37,010 bases of DNA from Kiloniellaceae bacterium (GCA_021776215.1 JAJFGI010000086.1:1-37010), one strand, 5' to 3'. Positions 22,256 to 32,458 are shown, counted from the first letter of the stretch. A program made the numbers and translations. The notes: generated from the letters alone by a model not told the origin.

Positions 22256-23257
22256 ATGAGCGGAGCAGAACTAGCCAAGACGGCGCAGGCTTTGGTCGTC
22301 GACGGCAAAGGCATCCTGGCGGCGGACGAAAGCTCGCCCACCATCAAGAAGCGCTTCGATAGCATCAAGATCCCCTCGACCGAAGAAAACCGGCGCGACT
22401 ACCGAACGATGCTCTTTACAACGCCCGGCGCCGCCGAGCACATCAGCGGCATCATCCTGTTCGACGAGACGATTCGGCAGAACGCGGCCGATGGGACGCC
22501 TCTGGTGCGCATCCTGCGCAACGCCGGGATCATCCCCGGCATCAAGGTGGACGCGGGCGCCAAGCCGTTGGCCGGGCATCCCGGAGAGACTGTCACCGAG
22601 GGTCTGGACGGCCTGCGCGACCGTCTCAACGACTACGCGAAACTCGGCGCCCGCTTCGCCAAGTGGCGCGCCGTTTACCGTATCGGCGATGTCATCCCCA
22701 GCCCGGCTTGTGTTTTGGCCAACGCCCACGCCCTGGCGCGCTATGCGGCGCTGTGCCAGGAGGCCGGCGTGGTGCCCATCGTCGAACCGGAGGTGTTGAT
22801 GGACGGCGACCACGACATCGACGCCTGCGACGAGGTGACGGAAGAGATCCTGCGCTCGGTCTTCGCCGAGCTGTCGGTGCAGGACGTGCTGCTTGAAGGC
22901 ATCCTGCTTAAGCCAAACATGGTGATTTCGGGCGCCGATTGCCCCGAGCAGGCGGACGTGGAGGAGGTCGCTCGGCGCACGGTCCGCTGTCTGCGGCGTA
23001 CGGTGCCGGCGGCGGTGCCGGGCATCGTTTTCCTCTCAGGCGGGCAAAGCGACGCGGTGGCGACACAGCATCTCAATGCCATGAACAAGCTGCCGGACTC
23101 GCGGCCCTGGAAGCTCAGCTTCTCCTATGGCCGCGCCCTGCAGGCGGCGCCGCTGCAAGCCTGGGGCGGCAAGGCGGACAAGGTGAAAGCCGGCCAGGCG
23201 GCTTTCCTCGAGCAGGCCAAGGCCAACGGCGCGGCGACGCTCGGCAAATACGCCTGA
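22256..23257 (+). CDS. fba: Class I fructose-bisphosphate aldolase
   Basis: GKGILAADESSPTIKKRF; VPIVEPEVLMDGDHDI; GILLKPNMV; PGIVFLSGGQSDAVATQHLNAMN; SFSYGRALQAAPLQAWGGK. Confidence 0.96.
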   Translation: MSGAELAKTAQALVVDGKGILAADESSPTIKKRFDSIKIPSTEENRRDYRTMLFTTPGAAEHISGIILFDETIRQNAADGTPLVRILRNAGIIPGIKVDAGAKPLAGHPGETVTEGLDGLRDRLNDYAKLGARFAKWRAVYRIGDVIPSPACVLANAHALARYAALCQEAGVVPIVEPEVLMDGDHDIDACDEVTEEILRSVFAELSVQDVLLEGILLKPNMVISGADCPEQADVEEVARRTVRCLRRTVPAAVPGIVFLSGGQSDAVATQHLNAMNKLPDSRPWKLSFSYGRALQAAPLQAWGGKADKVKAGQAAFLEQAKANGAATLGKYA

Positions 23258-23297
23258 GGGCGCCCGCGCAAGTTAGATCGGAACCAAGGAGACATCG

Positions 23298-24308
23298 ATG
23301 GTGGTCAAAGTGGGGATCAACGGCTTCGGCCGGATTGGACGGTTGGTTTTTCGGGCGGCGATGGAATCGGGGCGCAAGGACATCACCTTTGTGGCGATCA
23401 ACGACCTGGGCTCGGCGGCCGACAATGCGCATCTTTTGAAGTACGATTCGGTGCACGGGCGTTTCCCCGGCAAGGTCGAGGCGACGAAGAACACCATCAA
23501 GGTCAACGGCAAGTCGATTCAGGTTCTGGCCGAGCGGGACCCGGCCCAGTTGCCGTGGGGCAAGCTGGGTGTCGACGTGGTGCTGGAATGCACCGGCCTG
23601 TTCACCAAGAAAGAGGCCGCGGCGAAGCATCTGGCGGGCGGCGCCAAGAAGGTGCTGGTTTCGGCGCCGTGCACGGATGCCGATCTGACGGTCGTCTACG
23701 GCGTCAATCACGACAAGCTGCGCAAAAGCCACACGGTCGTCTCCAACGCCTCGTGCACCACGAACTGCCTGGTGCCGGTCGCCTACGTGCTCGACGAGAC
23801 GGTCGGCATCAAGCACGGCTTCATGACCACGATCCATTCCTTCACCGGCGACCAGCGCACGGTGGATACCCTGCACAAGGACCTGCGCCGGGCGCGGGCT
23901 GCTTCGCTCTCCATGATTCCCACCTCGACCGGGGCGGCGCGCGCCGTCGGCCTGGTGATGCCGAAGCTGAAGGGCAAGCTGGACGGCACCTCGATCCGGG
24001 TGCCGACGCCGAACGTCAGCCTCATCGACCTAACCATCGTGGCGAAGAAGAAGACCACGGTCGAGGCCGTCAATCAGGCCATGGTCCGCGCCGCTAAGGG
24101 CAACCGCCTGAAAGGCATCCTGGAGACCAACGACGAGATGCTGGTCTCCTCAGACTTCAACCACAACCCGGCCAGCTCCACCTTCGATCTGACCGAGACG
24201 CAGGTGCTGGACGGGACCTTCGTGCGGGTTCTCTCCTGGTACGACAACGAGTGGGGCTTCTCCAACAGGATGAGCGACACCGCCGTCGCCATGGGCAAGC
24301 TGCTTTAG
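23298..24308 (+). CDS. gap: Glyceraldehyde-3-phosphate dehydrogenase, type I
   Basis: [48 protein letters not shown]. Confidence 0.98.
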   Translation: MVVKVGINGFGRIGRLVFRAAMESGRKDITFVAINDLGSAADNAHLLKYDSVHGRFPGKVEATKNTIKVNGKSIQVLAERDPAQLPWGKLGVDVVLECTGLFTKKEAAAKHLAGGAKKVLVSAPCTDADLTVVYGVNHDKLRKSHTVVSNASCTTNCLVPVAYVLDETVGIKHGFMTTIHSFTGDQRTVDTLHKDLRRARAASLSMIPTSTGAARAVGLVMPKLKGKLDGTSIRVPTPNVSLIDLTIVAKKKTTVEAVNQAMVRAAKGNRLKGILETNDEMLVSSDFNHNPASSTFDLTETQVLDGTFVRVLSWYDNEWGFSNRMSDTAVAMGKLL

Positions 24309-24342
24309 CCCCCCGCCCCTCCGCTTCGGCTATCATGGGCGG

Positions 24343-24750
24343 ATGGCCGAGAGCGCGATCATTGTCCACTCGCTGGAGCACGCCCGTGCTGCCGTCGCCG
24401 CGGCGGCGGCGTTGAACGTGCCGGTCACGCTGGCCTCGGCGCCCGGCGCCGCGGCCTACCTTGGGCCGATGTGGTTCGCCGAAGTGGTCGGGCACGCCGC
24501 CGCCGAGCATCCCGATGCCCAGGTCTCCGCCATTCTCGACTGCGGCGCGATGCCGGGGCTGGTCCTGGCGGCGCTGCGCCAGGGGATCAAGCGGGTGCGG
24601 TTCACCGGGCGCGCGTCGACCGCTGCGAAACTGGCCGCCATCGCCGGCGGTCACGGCGCGGAGATGGTGCGCGGTCGCCTGAACGGCCGCGACCTGCTGG
24701 ATAGCCCCGATCCGGCGGCGGCATGCCGCCGCTGGCTGGCGCGCGGATAG
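24343..24750 (+). CDS. Conserved hypothetical protein (about 135 aa)
   Basis: ORF MAESAIIVHSLEHARAAVAAAAALNVPVTLASAPGAAAYLGPMWFAEVVGHAAAEHP..., co-directional between gap and efp. Confidence 0.7.
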   Translation: MAESAIIVHSLEHARAAVAAAAALNVPVTLASAPGAAAYLGPMWFAEVVGHAAAEHPDAQVSAILDCGAMPGLVLAALRQGIKRVRFTGRASTAAKLAAIAGGHGAEMVRGRLNGRDLLDSPDPAAACRRWLARG

Positions 24751-24844
24751 GGAGCGAAACGGTCCCGATTGCCTCGCCGGGGTCAAGCTGTTAGCTTCCC
24801 CGCGCCTTTCCCGACCCCAATCCTGACCCCGGACCCGTCTAGCC

Positions 24845-25414
24845 ATGAAGATCAAGGGCAACGCCATCCGTCCCGGTAACATCGTCGAGCACAAAGGCCG
24901 CCTCTGGCGCGCGGTGCGCATTCAGCACACGCAGCCCGGCAAGGGCGGCGCCTATCTGCAGGTCGAGCTCAAGGATGTCCGCGACGGCACCAAGCTGAAT
25001 GAGCGCTTCCGCTCCAGCGAGGACGTGGAAAGAGTCCGCCTCGACCAGCGCGACTACCAGTTCCTCTATGCCGAAGCCGACGACATGCTGACTTTCATGG
25101 ACAAGGAAAGCTACGACCAGGTCACCGTGCACAAGGACCTGTTGGGCGAGCCGGCGGTGTTTCTGCAGGAGGGCATGGACGCCACCATCGAGTCTTACGA
25201 GGGCTCGCCGATCAGCGTGCTGCTGCCCGATACGGTGGTCATGGCCATCGTCGAGGCCGATCCGGTGGTGAAGGGTCAGACGGCGTCGTCGTCCTATAAG
25301 CCGGCGCTGCTCGAGAACGGCGTGCGCACGTCGGTCCCGCCGCACATCGAGTCCGGCACGCGGGTGGTGATCAATACGGCCGACGGCTCCTACGTAGAGC
25401 GGGCCAAGGACTAA
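24845..25414 (+). CDS. efp: Elongation factor P
   Basis: [93 protein letters not shown]. Confidence 0.97.
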   Translation: MKIKGNAIRPGNIVEHKGRLWRAVRIQHTQPGKGGAYLQVELKDVRDGTKLNERFRSSEDVERVRLDQRDYQFLYAEADDMLTFMDKESYDQVTVHKDLLGEPAVFLQEGMDATIESYEGSPISVLLPDTVVMAIVEADPVVKGQTASSSYKPALLENGVRTSVPPHIESGTRVVINTADGSYVERAKD

Positions 25415-25418
25415 ATCG

Positions 25419-25439
25419 AGCGGCGGCGTCACCGCCGCT
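25419..25439 (+). terminator. Hairpin AGCGGCGG-CGTCA-CCGCCGCT after efp (no clear T tract)
   Basis: 8-bp perfect inverted repeat starting 5 nt after the efp stop. Confidence 0.35.
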
Positions 25440-25460
25440 GGCAACTCCAGGATATCCCCG

Positions 25461-26267
25461 ATGGCCGTGCGCTCGGCGACAATCAACGTGATGACCCGCG
25501 CCGCCGACAAGGCGGCCCGCCGCCTGAAGCGCGACTTCGGCGAGGTCGAGAACCTGCAGGTTTCGCGCAAAGGTCCCGCCGATTTCGTTTCGTCGGCGGA
25601 CCTGCGGGCAGAACAAACCTTGCGGGAGGAATTGGGACGGGCGCGACCCGAGTACGATTTCCTAATGGAGGAGTCGGGTCACACCGCTGCCCGCCAGCCG
25701 GCGAGCGGGGGGGTGCCGCGGCGCTGGATTGTCGATCCGCTGGACGGCACCACGAATTTTCTGCACGGCCTGCCGCATTTCGCTATCTCCATCGCCTTGG
25801 AGGAGCGCGGCGAGATCATCGCCGGCGTCGTCTACGACCCGATCAAGGAAGAGATGTTCTGGGCCGAAAAGGGCGCCGGTGCCTATTTGAACGATCGTCG
25901 ACTCCGAGCTTCCGGGCGCGACACCCTTGCGGCTGCTGTCGTCGGCACCGGGGCACCGTACAAAGGCCATGGCGACGCCCCGAAGTTTCTCGCCGAGCTG
26001 AATGCCGTCATCGGCGCCACCGCGGGCATGCGCCGCTGGGGTTCGGCCTCGCTGGACTTGGCGTATGTGGCCGCCGGGCGTTTCGATGCTTTTTGGGAGC
26101 GCCATCTGTCCCTCTGGGACACCGCCGCTGGTATTGTTTTGGTGCGCGAAGCCGGCGGCTATGTGAGCGAAGTTGACGGAAAATCGCTGCGCCCGGACAG
26201 TCCCAGCATACTGGCCGCCAATGCCACGTTGCACCCGGCCATCATGGCGCTGTTACGCGGCGCCTAG
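25461..26267 (+). CDS. suhB: Inositol monophosphatase family protein (SuhB-like)
   Basis: EYDFLMEESG, WIVDPLDGTTNFLHGLPHFAISIAL, LWDTAAGIVLVREAGG motifs. Confidence 0.93.
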   Translation: MAVRSATINVMTRAADKAARRLKRDFGEVENLQVSRKGPADFVSSADLRAEQTLREELGRARPEYDFLMEESGHTAARQPASGGVPRRWIVDPLDGTTNFLHGLPHFAISIALEERGEIIAGVVYDPIKEEMFWAEKGAGAYLNDRRLRASGRDTLAAAVVGTGAPYKGHGDAPKFLAELNAVIGATAGMRRWGSASLDLAYVAAGRFDAFWERHLSLWDTAAGIVLVREAGGYVSEVDGKSLRPDSPSILAANATLHPAIMALLRGA

Positions 26268-26355
26268 GGCCGCCCTTGCAAAGCGGTTGTCGGCGGCGCG
26301 GGCTCGGCATAGTCTTAGGCCCGATTCGGCGGGCGAAGCGCAGCACGGGGGACGT

Positions 26356-27651
26356 ATGAATTTGGCTGCTCGCCGCGAATGCGCGGCAATTCCCGGACCG
26401 GTATGGCCGGATGCGTACGAAACGAACGATGGGCGAGCGCGTGCCAGGCGCGCTGGTGCGATCATGTTTGTCGCGGCGCTGGTCGGCGGCATGGCCGCCG
26501 TTCCGGTGTCGGCACAACAGACCGCCCAGCAGACTATCGTCATCGGTGATGACAATGGCGGCGCGGATGGCAGCGGTCCCAAGCGTTCCGATAGCGCCGG
26601 TGTGGTCATCAACGATGACGTGCTCGACAGCCTCGGCAGGTCGGGTGGCGCCGCGCCGGGCCTCCCGCCGTCCACCCCCTATGGCGCCCCGGGACAAGCG
26701 GGACAGGCACCGGTGATCGGTCCCGGCGCCCCCGGTACGGCCTATCGGCTGCCGGGCACCGGCCAACTGGTGATCAGCCGTCCGAGCACGCTTTTGTTTC
26801 CGCCTCCTACTTTTCCCAGCAGCCGATTGACCGTCCCCGCGCCGGCCGGCCGGGCGGCGCGCACCGCGCCGGATACCGGCACGGCGGAGTCGCGCCTGCT
26901 CGTCCCGAAACCGGCCCAACCGTCGGCACCGGATGTGGCGCGGCCGGAACCGGCCCCCGCGGCAACGGCGGCCGTCCCCCGCGAGCCCGTCACACCCGCG
27001 CCGGGGCTCGGCACCGCCACCGCCGAGATTCCGCCGGCAACCGAAGCCGCGCCGGCGCCGGCCGCCGAGCCGACACCGGCGGCCGCCGCCCCGATGGCGC
27101 CAACGACGGAACCCGTCACCCTGCCAGCGCCGCCCGCAGTGGCGGAGTTGCCGACCGCGGCAGCGCCCGCCGCCGAGCCACCGGTGGCGCCGCTGCCCGC
27201 CGAGCCAAGCCTCCAGGACGAACCGGCAACCGCGGCAGCGCCCTCCGGTACCCCAGCCGTGGAGGCCGAGCCGAAAGCGACGCCACAACCGGAGCCGTCT
27301 CAGAGCGCCGCCTTACCGTCGGCGGCCGGCCCGGTCGGCGAAATGCGCCTGACCTTCGACGATGGCTCGGCCGAATTGACGTCAACCGCCATGGGTCAAT
27401 TGGACAGCCTGGCAAAGGAACTGCTCGGCAAAACCGACGCCCGGGTGCAACTGCTGGCCTACGCCAAAGCGAGCGAGGACGGCTCCAGCCGGGCGCGGCG
27501 CCTATCGTTGTCGCGGGCGCTGGCCGTGCGGGCCTATCTCATCGAGAAGGGCATCCGCTCGACTCGCATGGACGTCCGCGCGCTGGGCAGCAGCTTCGAG
27601 GACGGCCCGGCCGACCGCGTCGATGTCCTGCCCCAAGAGTCCACACAATAG
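26356..27651 (+). CDS. Secreted/anchored OmpA-family protein with Pro/Ala-rich linker
   Basis: Signal/anchor AIMFVAALVGGMAAVPVSAQQ, long Ala/Pro-rich region, C-terminal OmpA-like MRLTFDDGSAELTSTAMGQLDSLAKELL...RARRLSLSRALAVRAYLIEKGIRSTRMDVRALG. Confidence 0.8.
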   Translation: MNLAARRECAAIPGPVWPDAYETNDGRARARRAGAIMFVAALVGGMAAVPVSAQQTAQQTIVIGDDNGGADGSGPKRSDSAGVVINDDVLDSLGRSGGAAPGLPPSTPYGAPGQAGQAPVIGPGAPGTAYRLPGTGQLVISRPSTLLFPPPTFPSSRLTVPAPAGRAARTAPDTGTAESRLLVPKPAQPSAPDVARPEPAPAATAAVPREPVTPAPGLGTATAEIPPATEAAPAPAAEPTPAAAAPMAPTTEPVTLPAPPAVAELPTAAAPAAEPPVAPLPAEPSLQDEPATAAAPSGTPAVEAEPKATPQPEPSQSAALPSAAGPVGEMRLTFDDGSAELTSTAMGQLDSLAKELLGKTDARVQLLAYAKASEDGSSRARRLSLSRALAVRAYLIEKGIRSTRMDVRALGSSFEDGPADRVDVLPQESTQ

Positions 27652-27693
27652 GTCGCCCGAAACCGCGTGCGCCACAGTTTCGCCGCAGTAGCA

Positions 27694-27719
27694 CCCTATA
27701 GGGCAGCGCTCTATAGGGC
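27694..27719. repeat. ccctatagggc-agcgct-ctatagggc direct/inverted repeat element
   Basis: ctatagggc occurs at 27696-27704 and 27711-27719; ccctatag/ctataggg also form an inverted repeat. Lies in the spacer upstream of the MotA-like gene. Confidence 0.6.
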
Positions 27720-27758
27720 GAACACTCTCCGACAGACCGCGAGGCTGCAATTCACACG

Positions 27759-28916
27759 ATGACTCGGCCGCAGCGTTACCTGATCCGCATGACCGTCTTT
27801 CTGGTGATCGTCACCGCCGCCTGCGCGGCGCTGGCGCCTCGGCTGATGGACGCTTTCTTCGCCAACGCATTGCTCAACGGCATGATCCTCGGCGTCATGC
27901 TGCTTGGCGTTGTGTACATCTTCCGCCAGGTCATCATCCTGCGGCCCGAGATCGACTGGCTGCAGGATCTACGCCGGGAAAGCAGCGGCGGGCTGGTTTT
28001 TCCCGCGGCGCTGTCCGAACGGCGGCCGCCGCGCCTGCTTGGGCCCATGGCCAACATGCTGGGCGAACGGCGGGGGCGGATCTCGCTGTCCACCATTTCC
28101 ATGCGGACCTTGCTCGACGGCATCCATAGCCGCATCGAGGAGTCGCACGAGATTTCGCGCTATCTCATCGGCCTGCTGATCTTTCTCGGCCTTCTGGGCA
28201 CCTTCTGGGGCCTGCTGGAGACGGTCACGGCGGTGGGCAGCGCCATCGCCGGGCTGAGCGGCAGCGGCGCCGACGCGGCAATCCTGTTCGAGGACCTCAA
28301 GCGCGGCCTGGAGACGCCCCTGTCCGGCATGGGCACGGCCTTCAGCTCGTCCCTGTTCGGCCTCGCGGGGTCTTTGATCCTCGGCTTTCTCGAGTTGCAG
28401 GCGGGCCAGGCGCACAACCGGTTCATGAACGATCTGGAGGAGTGGCTGTCCGGCGTCACCCGCCTGTCCAGCTCCGGCCCGGTCGGCGACGGTGAGGCCT
28501 CGGTTCCGGCCTTCATCCAGGCGCTTTTGGAAAAAACCGCGGATAGCCTGGATCAACTGCAAACCACCATCGCGCACGGCCAGGGCGACCGCAACACGCT
28601 GGACCAGAACCTGATTACCCTGACCGAGCGTCTCGGGCATCTGACCGACCATATGCGTTCGGAACAGGATCTCTTGATTCGCCTGGCCGAGGCCCAGTCG
28701 CAAATGAAGGCTTTGCTCACTCGCATCGCCGAGGGCACGCCGACGGCCGGCGGCTTCGACGATGCCAGCCGCACGCATATCCGCAATCTCGATGTACGGC
28801 TCGAGCATCTCATCAAGGAAATGGGCAGCGGCCGCGACCAGGCGGTGCAGGAGATTCGCGGCGAGATCCGCCTGCTCACCCGGACCATCGCGGCGATGGC
28901 CGAGGAAAGCGAGTAG
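27759..28916 (+). CDS. MotA/TolQ/ExbB-like proton channel family protein
   Basis: Multiple TM segments; LIGLLIFLGLLGTFWGLLETVTAVGSAI and LSGMGTAFSSSLFGLAGSLILGFLEL match the conserved MotA/TolQ TM core; C-terminal coiled coil. Confidence 0.85.
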   Translation: MTRPQRYLIRMTVFLVIVTAACAALAPRLMDAFFANALLNGMILGVMLLGVVYIFRQVIILRPEIDWLQDLRRESSGGLVFPAALSERRPPRLLGPMANMLGERRGRISLSTISMRTLLDGIHSRIEESHEISRYLIGLLIFLGLLGTFWGLLETVTAVGSAIAGLSGSGADAAILFEDLKRGLETPLSGMGTAFSSSLFGLAGSLILGFLELQAGQAHNRFMNDLEEWLSGVTRLSSSGPVGDGEASVPAFIQALLEKTADSLDQLQTTIAHGQGDRNTLDQNLITLTERLGHLTDHMRSEQDLLIRLAEAQSQMKALLTRIAEGTPTAGGFDDASRTHIRNLDVRLEHLIKEMGSGRDQAVQEIRGEIRLLTRTIAAMAEESE

Positions 28917-28922
28917 CGCGCG

Positions 28923-30245
28923 ATGTACTCACTCGGGCGCGGCGGCAGCCGCCGAGCCATCAACATCTGGCCCGGCTTCGTCGATGCCCTGGCCTCGCTG
29001 TTGCTGGTCGTCATCTTCGTGCTCATGGTCTTCATGATCGCGCAGTACTTCCTCTCGGCGGCGCTGACCGGCCGCGACGAAGCGCTGGTGCGCCTGCAGC
29101 GCGAGATCGCCGGTTTGGCGGAGCTGCTGTCGCTGGAACGGGCAGCGAACGCGGAGCTGCGCATCGACGTGTCGCAGCTTTCGTCCGAGCTGCAAAGCTC
29201 GCTTACGGCCCGCGACTCGCTCGCCAATCAACTTGCCGCCTTAACCGAGTCGCGCGACGCCCTGCAAGCCAGGCTCGACGAGGCCCAGGCCAAGGAGGCG
29301 CAGGCCAGCCAGGAGCTCGAAGACGCCTACAAGACGATCGAGGTCGATAAGGAAAAAATCGAGGCCCAGTTGGCCCAGCTCGCCATCCTACAAAAGCTGC
29401 GCGATGAATTCAGCGAACGGATCAAGGCATTCGAGACGGACAAGGCCAAGGTCACCAAGGAGTTGGAGGACGCCTACAAGGTCATCGACGCCGACAAGGC
29501 GAAGATCCAGGCGCAACTCCAGGACTTGGCCGTGTTGCAGTCGTTGCGCGACGAGCTGCTGGCCAAGCTGGCCGAGGCCGAGGGTGGACTCGACAAACAG
29601 GAGCAACTGACCGACGAAGCGCAAGCCCAGGTTCTGCTGCTCAACCGCCAGATGGCCGCCTTGCGCGAACAGTTGGCGCGGATCTCCGATCTGCTGGCGG
29701 ACGCGGAAGCCAAGAACAAGGCCGACGACGTGCAGATCGCCGATCTCGGCCGCCGCCTTAATGTCGCCCTGGCCAACAAAGTGCAGGAGCTGGCCCGCTA
29801 CCGCTCGGAGTTCTTCGGCCGCCTGCGCGAGGTCTTGGGCAACCGCCAGGACGTACGCATCGTCGGCGACCGGTTCGTGTTCCAGTCGGAAGTGCTCTTC
29901 GCCAGCGGATCGGCGGAGCTAGGTGCCGCCGGGCAACAACAGTTGGCGAAGCTGGCGCAAACGTTCAAGCAGATCGCGGCAAAGATTCCGAAGGACCTGC
30001 CGTGGATTCTGCGCGTCGATGGTCACACCGACATCGCGCCGATCCATACGGCCGAGTTTCCGTCGAATTGGGAGTTGTCGACGGCGCGCGCCGTGTCCGT
30101 CGTGCAGTTTCTGGTCGCCCAGGGAATTCCGGCGGATCGCCTGGCCGCCGCCGGCTTTGGCGAATTCCAGCCGCTGGAAAAAACCCGCACCGAGGAGGCG
30201 TTCCTGCGCAATCGGCGCATCGAGCTAAAACTGACCGAACGGTAG
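28923..30245 (+). CDS. MotB-like protein: N-terminal TM with Asp, coiled coil, C-terminal OmpA peptidoglycan-binding domain
   Basis: INIWPGFVDALASLLLVVIFVLMVFMIAQYF (MotB/TolR-like TM with Asp), long coiled coil with internal repeats, OmpA domain VLFASGSAELGAAGQQQLAKLAQ...VDGHTDIAPIHTAEFPSNWELSTARAVSVVQFLVAQGIPADRLAAAGFGE. Confidence 0.88.
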   Translation: MYSLGRGGSRRAINIWPGFVDALASLLLVVIFVLMVFMIAQYFLSAALTGRDEALVRLQREIAGLAELLSLERAANAELRIDVSQLSSELQSSLTARDSLANQLAALTESRDALQARLDEAQAKEAQASQELEDAYKTIEVDKEKIEAQLAQLAILQKLRDEFSERIKAFETDKAKVTKELEDAYKVIDADKAKIQAQLQDLAVLQSLRDELLAKLAEAEGGLDKQEQLTDEAQAQVLLLNRQMAALREQLARISDLLADAEAKNKADDVQIADLGRRLNVALANKVQELARYRSEFFGRLREVLGNRQDVRIVGDRFVFQSEVLFASGSAELGAAGQQQLAKLAQTFKQIAAKIPKDLPWILRVDGHTDIAPIHTAEFPSNWELSTARAVSVVQFLVAQGIPADRLAAAGFGEFQPLEKTRTEEAFLRNRRIELKLTER

Positions 30246-30252
30246 GCGGCTC

Positions 30253-32100
30253 CTACTCACCAGCCGTGGCGGCCGCGAGATCGACACCGCCGCCATTCGC
30301 CTGGTCGAACTGCAGCGCCGCCAGGCGTGCATACAAGCCGTCCTTGCGGATCAGTTCGCCATGCGTGCCGACCGCAACGATGCGTCCCTGATCCATAACC
30401 ACGATGCGATCGGCCTTGAGGACGGTTGCCAGGCGATGGGCGATGACCAGGGTGGTCCGCCCGGCCATGAGGCGGTCCAGGGCCTGCTGTACGGCACGCT
30501 CGCTTTCCGCATCGAGGGCGCTGGTTGCCTCGTCCAGCAACAGCACCGCCGGATTGCGCAGAATGGCGCGGGCCACCGCTAGGCGCTGCCGCTGGCCGCC
30601 GGACAGGCGCACGCCGCGCTCGCCGAGGAAGGTTTCCAATCCTTCCGGCAAGCGATCCAGGAACTCCAGGGCCGCGGCGGCCTCGGCCGCGCGGCGCACC
30701 TCATCGTCGCTGGCCTCCGGCCGGCCATAACGGATGTTTTCCCAGGCATTGGCGGAGAATATGACCGGCTCCTGGGGCACCAGGCCGATGCGCGCCCGCA
30801 CCGCGCGCGGGTCGGCAGCGCGGATATCCACGCCATCGAGAAGAATCCGTCCGCCCTGGGGATCGTAGAATCGCAGCAGCAACTGAAACAGCGTCGTCTT
30901 GCCGGCACCCGACGGGCCGACCACCGCCAGCTTTTCGCCGGGCCGTACGATGAGATCCAGGTTGTCGACCGCCTGGCGGTCCGGGCGCGACGGATAGCGG
31001 AAGACCACCTGTTCAAAGCGGATCTCGCCGCGCGCCGGCTCCGGTAGCGGCAGCGGCTCGGCCGGGGCCGCGATATCCGGCTCCATCTCCAGTAACTCGA
31101 GCAGCCGTTCGGTGGCGCCGACGGCGCGTTGCAAGTCGCCGATTACCTCGCTGATGGCCCCGGCCGCGCCGGCGACCACCACCGCGTAGAAGACAAAGGC
31201 CGACAGCTCACCGCCGGTAATCCGCCCGGCCAGCACGTCATGCCCGCCGACCCACAGAATCATGCTGACCGAGCCGAAGACCAGGACCAGGACGGTGGCG
31301 GTCAGGATGGCGCGGGCGCCGATGCGCCGCAGGGCGGTGGCAAACGCCTCCTCGGTCCGGGTCGCGAAGCGCTGGCGGTCGAGGGGCTCGTGGCCAAAGG
31401 CCTGCACCGTGCGGATCGCAGCCAGCGCCTCGTCGGCGTAGGCGCCGACATCGGCGACCCGGTCCTGGCTGTCCCGGCTCAGCCGGCGCACCCGGCGGCC
31501 GTAGACGAGGATCGGCACAACCACCAACGGCATGACCAGGAACGCCAAGCCGGTCAGCTTGGCGCTGGTCACGGCCAGCAGCACCGTGCCACCGATCAGC
31601 ATCAGGGTATTGCGCAGGGCGATCGAAACCGACGTGCCGACCACCATCTGCAGCAGGGTGGTATCCGTGGTCAGGCGGGACATGATCTCGCTCGTGCGGG
31701 TGACCTCGTAATAGGCCGGCGAGAGGGCGATCACCCGGTCGAAGACGGCGGAGCGGATATCCGCGACCACCCGCTCGCCCACCCAGGACACCAGATAGAA
31801 GCGCACGTAGCTGGCCCCGGCGAGCAGCAGAATGACGCCGACCAGCACCAGAACCGCTTGGTCCAACAGGGCGCTGTTGCCGCTGGCGAAACCCTCGTCC
31901 ACCAGCTTGCGTAGGCCAAGGCCCAGGCCAAGCACGGTGCCGGCCGCTACGGTCAGGGCGATGCTGGCCCCGACGACCTGCAGCTTGTAGGGCCGCACGA
32001 ACTGCCAAAGCAGGCGAATCCGCCGCAGGTCGCCACCGGCCGGCCGTTCGGCCGCCGACCCGCCGCCCCCGGCTCGCCCCATATCTCCTTGTCGTCTCAT
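30253..32100 (-). CDS. ABC transporter, fused TM and ATPase (MsbA/lipid exporter type)
   Basis: [25 protein letters not shown] Walker [17 protein letters not shown] signature, [16 protein letters not shown] Walker B, N-terminal six-TM domain. Confidence 0.94.
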   Translation of the reverse strand: MRRQGDMGRAGGGGSAAERPAGGDLRRIRLLWQFVRPYKLQVVGASIALTVAAGTVLGLGLGLRKLVDEGFASGNSALLDQAVLVLVGVILLLAGASYVRFYLVSWVGERVVADIRSAVFDRVIALSPAYYEVTRTSEIMSRLTTDTTLLQMVVGTSVSIALRNTLMLIGGTVLLAVTSAKLTGLAFLVMPLVVVPILVYGRRVRRLSRDSQDRVADVGAYADEALAAIRTVQAFGHEPLDRQRFATRTEEAFATALRRIGARAILTATVLVLVFGSVSMILWVGGHDVLAGRITGGELSAFVFYAVVVAGAAGAISEVIGDLQRAVGATERLLELLEMEPDIAAPAEPLPLPEPARGEIRFEQVVFRYPSRPDRQAVDNLDLIVRPGEKLAVVGPSGAGKTTLFQLLLRFYDPQGGRILLDGVDIRAADPRAVRARIGLVPQEPVIFSANAWENIRYGRPEASDDEVRRAAEAAAALEFLDRLPEGLETFLGERGVRLSGGQRQRLAVARAILRNPAVLLLDEATSALDAESERAVQQALDRLMAGRTTLVIAHRLATVLKADRIVVMDQGRIVAVGTHGELIRKDGLYARLAALQFDQANGGGVDLAAATAGE

Positions 32101-32226
32101 GGCTTATGGGTATCGCAAAGGGGCTTCCCCGACAACCGCGCCGGATGGATCTTTGGCCCTCAACCGTCGGGCTTGCCTCCGGCCAGCGGCTCGGCTATAC
32201 AGCCCGCCGTCGAGGAGGGCCGAGCG

Positions 32227-32451
32227 ATGAAAAAAGATATCCACCCGGAGTACCACGAGATCAATGTGGTGATGACCGACGGGACGAGCTTCAAGACGCG
32301 CTCAACCTATGGCAGCGCCGGGGATACGCTGCGCCTGGACATCGACCCCAAGACCCACCCGGCCTGGACCGGCGAGCACCGCCTGATCGACAGCGGCGGC
32401 CAGGTCGCCAAGTTCAAGAAGCGGTTCCAGGGAATCGGTCTTAAGTCGTAG
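32227..32451 (+). CDS. rpmE: 50S ribosomal protein L31
   Basis: [67 protein letters not shown]. Confidence 0.96.
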   Translation: MKKDIHPEYHEINVVMTDGTSFKTRSTYGSAGDTLRLDIDPKTHPAWTGEHRLIDSGGQVAKFKKRFQGIGLKS

Positions 32452-32458
32452 CCGGAGC

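Noticed and set aside
27759-30245. Possible Zorya (ZorA/ZorB) anti-phage system
   Set aside because: MotA-like and MotB-like pair present, but no ZorC/ZorD/ZorE helicase or nuclease genes nearby; neighbours are housekeeping genes.
32089-32226. N-terminal extension of rpmE in the ORF track
   Set aside because: L31 starts at [11 protein letters not shown] (32227); upstream residues do not match L31 and overlap the divergent ABC transporter start.
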